DNA of 64,000 nucleotides from Oscillospiraceae bacterium (lineage in GTDB: Bacteria; Bacillota; Clostridia; Oscillospirales; Ruminococcaceae), in NCBI GenBank assembly GCA_003531585.1, contig DQFX01000041.1, positions 1 through 64,000 of the forward strand. Direction: 5' to 3'. Positions within the stretch are counted from its first letter, which is position 1. Each line of letters starts with the position of its first letter. The translations under genes and the position numbers were made by a program. A model generated the notes under the pieces. That model saw only the letters and a list, made by a program, of their open reading frames with translations, did not search any database and had not been told where the DNA came from. This document shows positions 61,601 through 64,000 of this stretch, piece by piece.

Positions 61601-64000
61601 TTGCAGAGGTTGACGGAAAAATGTATTTCCGTGAAAACAACATAATGACCGAGGTAACGGAAACCGGCAAGAAAGCCGAGCGAATAAAGGGTCTGAACGA
61701 ACTGCGCGCCACATTCCGTGAAATGCTCTCCGCACAGGAAAGAAACTGCTCCGATACGGAACTAAAATCCTTGCAGGATAGGCTGAACGCGCAGTACGAC
61801 AGCTTTGTAAAGAAGAACGGCTACATAAACGACAGCAGTAATTCGCAGGTTTTCAGCCGTGACGATGATTACAATTCCCTCTGCGCTCTGGAAATCATCG
61901 ACGAGGAAGCCAAGACCGTAGAAAAGTCGGATTTCTTTACCAAGCGCACGGTAAAATACACCGCCGAAATCACCCATGTGGACACTCCGCAGGAGGCTAT
62001 GCAGGTTTCCATTGATACAGTGGGTAAAATGGATATACCGTATATGGCACAGCTCTGCGGGCAGGAACCGCAGGATATTGTAGAAGTTCTGAAATCGGAC
62101 AACCTGATATATCTTAATCCGCTGAAATCTGACGAGAACGACCCTTTTGTCGGCTGGGAGGAATCTTCCGAATATCTCTCCGGCAATGTCCGTGAAAAGC
62201 TGCGCGCCGCCGAGCTTTACGCAAAGGACTATCCCGATTTTCAGCGCAACGTAACGGCTCTGACGGAAGTCCTCCCGAAAAAGCTGGAAGCCGGAGATAT
62301 TACCGCGCGTATCGGTGTGTCATGGGTAGATGTTGAGGACTATCAGCATTTCTTTGAGGATTACGCAAAGGCAAGATTTTACGAGCCTATGCGCCGTACT
62401 GTTACCGGCGAGTATAAAATCGAAAACAAGAATTGGGATACTTCTGCCGCCGCAACGCAGATTTACGGCACAGCCAGAATGCCTGCAAAGGCGATCTTTG
62501 AAAATCTGCTAAACAATCGGGATATTGTCGTCAAGGACAAGATAACCGATGTTGACGGAAAGGAGCATTATGAAATAAACAAAAAGCAGACTGATTTGGC
62601 GCAGGATAAGGCTCTGAAAATGAAAGAAGCCTTTAAGCGCTGGCTGTGGGAGAAGCCGGAGCGCCGCGAGAAATATGTTGAGCGCTACAACAATCTGTTC
62701 AACAGCATAGTCGGCAGAAAATTTGACGGCTCTCATCAGACCTTTCCGGGAATGTCCCCGTCAATCAGCCTTAAACCTCATCAGCTTGATGCTGTTATGA
62801 GAGCGAAATTCGGCGGCAATACTCTGCTTGCCCACTGCGTCGGCGCTGGTAAATCCTTTGAGATGGTGGCGGCGACAATGGAGAAAAAGCGGCTCGGTCT
62901 TATAAACAAGGCTTGCGTTGTCGTTCCGAAGCACCTTGTGGGGCAAATGGCGAACGAGTGGCTGCGGCTATATCCGCAGGCAAAAATCCTGACCGCAAGC
63001 GAAAAGGATTTCGACAAAGACCATAGGCAGAAGTTTATCGGTCGGTGCTGCACCGGCGACTATGACGCAGTTATCATGTCCTACGAACAGTTCGAGAAAA
63101 TCCCTATGTCTATGGAGTACCGCAAAAATTTCATTCAGCATGAAATCGACGCTATGCAGAACGGCATTGACGAGCTGAACGGAGATTACCGTACAAGAGC
63201 AAATAACCGCAGCTCCATAAAAGACCTTGAACGTGAGAAAAAGCGGCTTGAAACACGCTTGCAGAAACTCATCGAGGGCAGCGGAAAAGCAAAAGACACA
63301 TCCCTGACTTTTGAGCAGCTCGGATTTGACAGCCTTGTCGTTGATGAAGCTCACAACTACAAAAACGGTCTTGTGGTATCGAAGATGAACAGGGTTTCGG
63401 GAGTTCAGACTACTCCCGCTCAAAAGAGCGAGGATATCCTCATGAAAACGCAGTATCTTAACGAGAATTACGGCGAGAAAAACATAATTTTCGCAACAGG
63501 AACGCCTGTTTCTAACTCCATGACGGAGCTGTACATTATGCAGAGGTATCTCCGTCCGTCCCTGCTGCGGAACGCGGGATTGCAGACGTTTGACGATTGG
63601 GCGAGCAACTTCGGCGAGGTCGTTTCAAAGGCTGAGTTAAAGCCCGCGGGCAACGGCTACCGCACGAAAAAGCGCTTTGCTAAATTCAACAATGTCCCCG
63701 AACTCATGCAGATGTTCAAGGAGTTCGCCGACATACGAACGCCGGATATGCTCAATCTGCCTGTTCCGGAACTGGAGGGAGGAAAGCCGCAGACCATCGT
63801 TGCCCGCCCGAACGATGAACAGAAAGCGTATATGCAGGTTCTTGCCGAGCGCTCCGAAGCGATTCACAGCGGAGCCGTGGATCCGAGCAAGGATAATATG
63901 CTGAAAATCACGGGAGAAGCGCGCCTGCTCGGTCTGGACGCGCGCTGTGTAATACCAAACGCTGAAAACTACCCCGACAGCAAGGTGAATCTCTGCATTG
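55645..64000 (+). CDS. Giant ArdC / N6-methylase / SNF2 helicase protein (partial, runs off right edge)
   Basis: One open frame of about 2785 codons, no stop inside the window. GAGGAGG precedes the ATG. Residues 1-230 resemble the ArdC/LtrC N-terminal domain (MFATNPKATMVADYDTW). Residues 236-382 are a Gly/Ser/Asp/Arg-rich linker that also carries another gene in the +1 frame. A long alpha/beta region follows (380-1650). A class I methyltransferase has motif I LEPAMGVGNFF near 1722 and NVPF near 1788 (in place of NPPF). The helicase has HCVGAGKSFEMV near 2396, VVDEAHNYKN near 2564 and FATGTPVSNSM near 2618. Such proteins are hallmarks of clostridial ICEs; anti-restriction or DNA protection during transfer is inferred. 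Confidence 0.85.
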   Translation, partial: MARIDEVRERYESITEQLYQNKETFAEYLKFAGRFFKMPTAQTMTMFATNPKATMVADYDTWQRFGRQVQRGTNSIAVLDGSGLKHYFDISQTAGGRPPYQWTLDKQTAQEFIAAFSKAEGKEYKSMSGCVNAIGRTAAADNLENAIKALNISETDRAAFEKSFVSITQYFIAARCELGGRFDYKNNPMDLSAFDLVHSKAEAEKLTEYVQIAARPALLSMEKTINSLIAERSIDNGRGKTDLVQRGQEVLSRNQGGERQDVQAGSGNVRVSGAGGAGSDGRGTAAPERTDRPLGQGVAEIHDGELSGGDSVAGGSPEMGTDSPSDRQGSMGDVGTSAEAVRREESSPENDIHRNRALGENTELHSGTRGNGADSSSAQRINSTSAEDIFPAVSVYIGLAAGALYDNSLVRNAHQNTDRENFDVEVENAVTGYYTRLITGRESSEYSAEQLAPLYNRFQRDNDFRAEVISEVADRLDESLTSLEVARSKAAELGIPFSDRPYDSEEEYDPYAYDGSMSIEDSRKVADASNLHDFMLDYSDELEMAAASYNADEFRTYFTDRAAEAVRNSHNEALTEMRENPEYLKSVADLVSDGLYNDIRSEIQQRNIKYPCVYVNGSHNRNFSPEEVGFKVNYPYSVEEFNAALNQANEIWNNDEKYLDSLHSVSVSVYASRTESSTYNVELYASYHSIGEIIDEKQSIASANILGRLKDAISEIENKKPDEIPDDVDKFYVNHEMENVTWIRYNSDNDAGGQFVCTYMSFDDIFDAMEQTDPLEYLTEHCGQELLDRGAEGFDGVAEEFMTDSEDISSHESDCLSKLFALTEPRYAIYQLKDDEKLRDYHFTNSEHLKNHGMYIDRENYDRVYRGRLQENETLDDIYKRFNVDHPQDFRGHSLSVGDIVAVKKNGTIRAYFVDSFGFTVVPDFTLSREERKARRALTDNIGLLAEKQLASDEMDDLGDKLFNYDHAPVYSGITNWTMGASLSADEFEDLTTRFHNGEDISTELAKRIYANMRYLNFEYPPADGISRVEISSEKTDSGMIFRTNGGFEVSYTWETLGNALITAAKQEFDRHEQLDREYFLKEAKARINEYSQREFREDANFSELSRVPLAYTTHEDTEVGISVYADLENKKIVTMYGDKVAEEKNFRFSDDMISALGNLEFSDLVSITDETVQRLTEPQNDTLSNSSTEGVQLNLFGEPAENSAPRKQTSVAAADTNSPLITQDMFDCVLRCGSNEPRSLERIISQYQLNKGAESNAEYLRNEFGTDARGIDFGQSIGAADRRITAWYDENGITIGLGDTAHNSPAQKTITWEQAAERIEELLGEGNFAEQVTIDDAEAYTRRKLAEKLWYLNRDVEGDFFIPDEFFAGGFPESTERISEALKGEKPVSEFIAGMTDLIKRCEADKDVLRFPHRNLHEILESLKDLQLERREFRAEKNFEFSPVMFISEEEKDLLILSGSGVQGGKFRIENYFNQPHSSKEKADFLKNEYGTGGSGRTGYDTWHDAKGIVLNKSGFGGSEATVKMKWNEVAARIDRLISQKKYITQRDINNRIRSAQWTVDNSDDPQQIESAKKILAKYSANSTEPVKEPAARPVQVEAPVEKHDFTITDEHLGEGGQKAKFAANIAAIRTLKAIESENRLATPEEQTVLSKYVGWGGLAQAFDENNSSWANEHKELAETLTEDEYTAAKSTVLNAHYTSPTVINGIYKGLAALGFSGGNVLEPAMGVGNFFGVMPEEMRKESRLHGVELDSITGRIAKQLYQTADIQIRGYEETTFSDNYFDAAIGNVPFGNYGVFDKRYNKENFLIHDYFFAKTLDKVAPNGIVAFVTTKGTLDKQNPKVREYLAKRADLVGAVRLPNNAFKANAGTEVTADIIFLQKREKMAVELPDWCYVGKNHDGIPVNNYFLDHPEMILGTMKQGMEFSMYGNADETACVPIEEADLSEQLEKAVSNLKLTNAIRKRTQETEKEAGIIPAVEDVRNFTFAEVDGKMYFRENNIMTEVTETGKKAERIKGLNELRATFREMLSAQERNCSDTELKSLQDRLNAQYDSFVKKNGYINDSSNSQVFSRDDDYNSLCALEIIDEEAKTVEKSDFFTKRTVKYTAEITHVDTPQEAMQVSIDTVGKMDIPYMAQLCGQEPQDIVEVLKSDNLIYLNPLKSDENDPFVGWEESSEYLSGNVREKLRAAELYAKDYPDFQRNVTALTEVLPKKLEAGDITARIGVSWVDVEDYQHFFEDYAKARFYEPMRRTVTGEYKIENKNWDTSAAATQIYGTARMPAKAIFENLLNNRDIVVKDKITDVDGKEHYEINKKQTDLAQDKALKMKEAFKRWLWEKPERREKYVERYNNLFNSIVGRKFDGSHQTFPGMSPSISLKPHQLDAVMRAKFGGNTLLAHCVGAGKSFEMVAATMEKKRLGLINKACVVVPKHLVGQMANEWLRLYPQAKILTASEKDFDKDHRQKFIGRCCTGDYDAVIMSYEQFEKIPMSMEYRKNFIQHEIDAMQNGIDELNGDYRTRANNRSSIKDLEREKKRLETRLQKLIEGSGKAKDTSLTFEQLGFDSLVVDEAHNYKNGLVVSKMNRVSGVQTTPAQKSEDILMKTQYLNENYGEKNIIFATGTPVSNSMTELYIMQRYLRPSLLRNAGLQTFDDWASNFGEVVSKAELKPAGNGYRTKKRFAKFNNVPELMQMFKEFADIRTPDMLNLPVPELEGGKPQTIVARPNDEQKAYMQVLAERSEAIHSGAVDPSKDNMLKITGEARLLGLDARCVIPNAENYPDSKVNLCI
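56351..56788 (+). CDS. TnpV-like protein overprinted in the helicase linker
   Basis: A 145-codon frame in +1 relative to the helicase frame. AAAGGAG lies eight bases before its ATG. The product is a well-behaved charged helical protein (MAEVKQIWCREDKKFYPEIK, then DRWGKAWQKFMTENYPEE) resembling TnpV, the small transposon-encoded proteins of clostridial elements: the Gly-x7-Leu step, the ID-EA-x2-W core and the late VEHEVMEQIVLQR ending fit. Codon use in this frame is normal for the element (CTG, GAG, AAG), while the helicase frame over the same bases uses unusual GGA, CGA and AGA codons. Function unknown. Confidence 0.7.
   Translation: MAEVKQIWCREDKKFYPEIKEENGRTYKLDPETFVYLEQVELGLTDEEQQLLSEPIDRWGKAWQKFMTENYPEEIPSLEGRLKWELIPRQIDKEAWEMWELLRKQYAEKNPRPKTTFTEIERWEKTRSFIVEHEVMEQIVLQRRG

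Larger units (their letters stand above)
33731..64000 (+). mobile_element. Integrative conjugative element, left part (right end outside window)
   Basis: From here the gene content changes to a clostridial CTn-type element: replication/partition genes, a type IV secretion operon (VirD4, VirB2-like, VirB6-like, PrgI, VirB4), topoisomerase III, toxin-antitoxin pairs, an adhesin and a methylase-helicase. Nearly all genes are on the plus strand and overlap tightly. No integrase, relaxase or att site was found, so the left boundary is placed only by gene content, somewhere in 33502-33890. The right part lies beyond the window. Confidence 0.85.

Overview
The window looks like chromosome of a cellulolytic gut or rumen Firmicute, most likely a Ruminococcus or close Oscillospiraceae relative. 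This is inferred from two lipoprotein GH5 cellulases (one with a CBM2-type module), a GH26 mannanase, a clostridial AdhE under a Rex-type site, Gram-positive Shine-Dalgarno sequences, sigma-A promoters with 16-17 bp spacing, and a conjugative element of the clostridial CTn type. No rRNA, tRNA or CRISPR array was seen.

Region 1 (1-33.5 kb) is host chromosome. In order: a heterodimeric ABC exporter pair divergent from a LysR regulator; a GH5 cellulase lipoprotein; an operon of hybrid histidine kinase, SpoU/TrmH rRNA methylase and AraC regulator; a tcdA-GH26 operon; hpt followed by the wreck of a purine permease; a second GH5 cellulase whose 5' end abuts a 277-bp MITE-like element; an unaccompanied carB; a histone-H1-like/SCP2-like protein; an APH-fold kinase; adhE with a Rex-like operator and a long structured leader; a second LysR gene; ilvBN; a flavodoxin and a LacI-type sensor/GGDEF protein; and a second heterodimeric ABC exporter.

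Region 2 (about 33.7 kb to the right edge) is the left part of an integrative conjugative element (ICE). It begins with a Cys-rich small protein, a DUF6017-type replication protein and ParA/ParB, then a zeta-toxin-like kinase. A tightly overlapping transfer operon follows: PcfB-like protein, VirD4, VirB2-like pilin, VirB6-like, PrgI, VirB4, a CD1108-like membrane protein, a two-TM protein, DUF4315 and topoisomerase III. Next come a YoeB/RelB toxin-antitoxin pair on the other strand, a surface adhesin, a tandem SpoVG protein, and a giant ArdC/N6-methylase/SNF2-helicase protein that runs off the window. Integrase, relaxase and the right end are not in the window.

The most interesting signals are: (1) a complete TnpV-like gene with its own ribosome binding site, overprinted in the +1 frame inside the low-complexity linker of the giant helicase; (2) a 16-bp palindrome, GTGCTATTTATAGCAC, present three times in the ICE, once right behind parB next to a promoter and twice 23-24 nt before the ATG of pcfB and topB, suggesting a shared operator, a parS-like site or an RNA hairpin; (3) the MITE in front of a cellulase; (4) the purine permease relic behind hpt; and (5) the Rex site over the adhE -10 with a roughly 200-nt structured leader.
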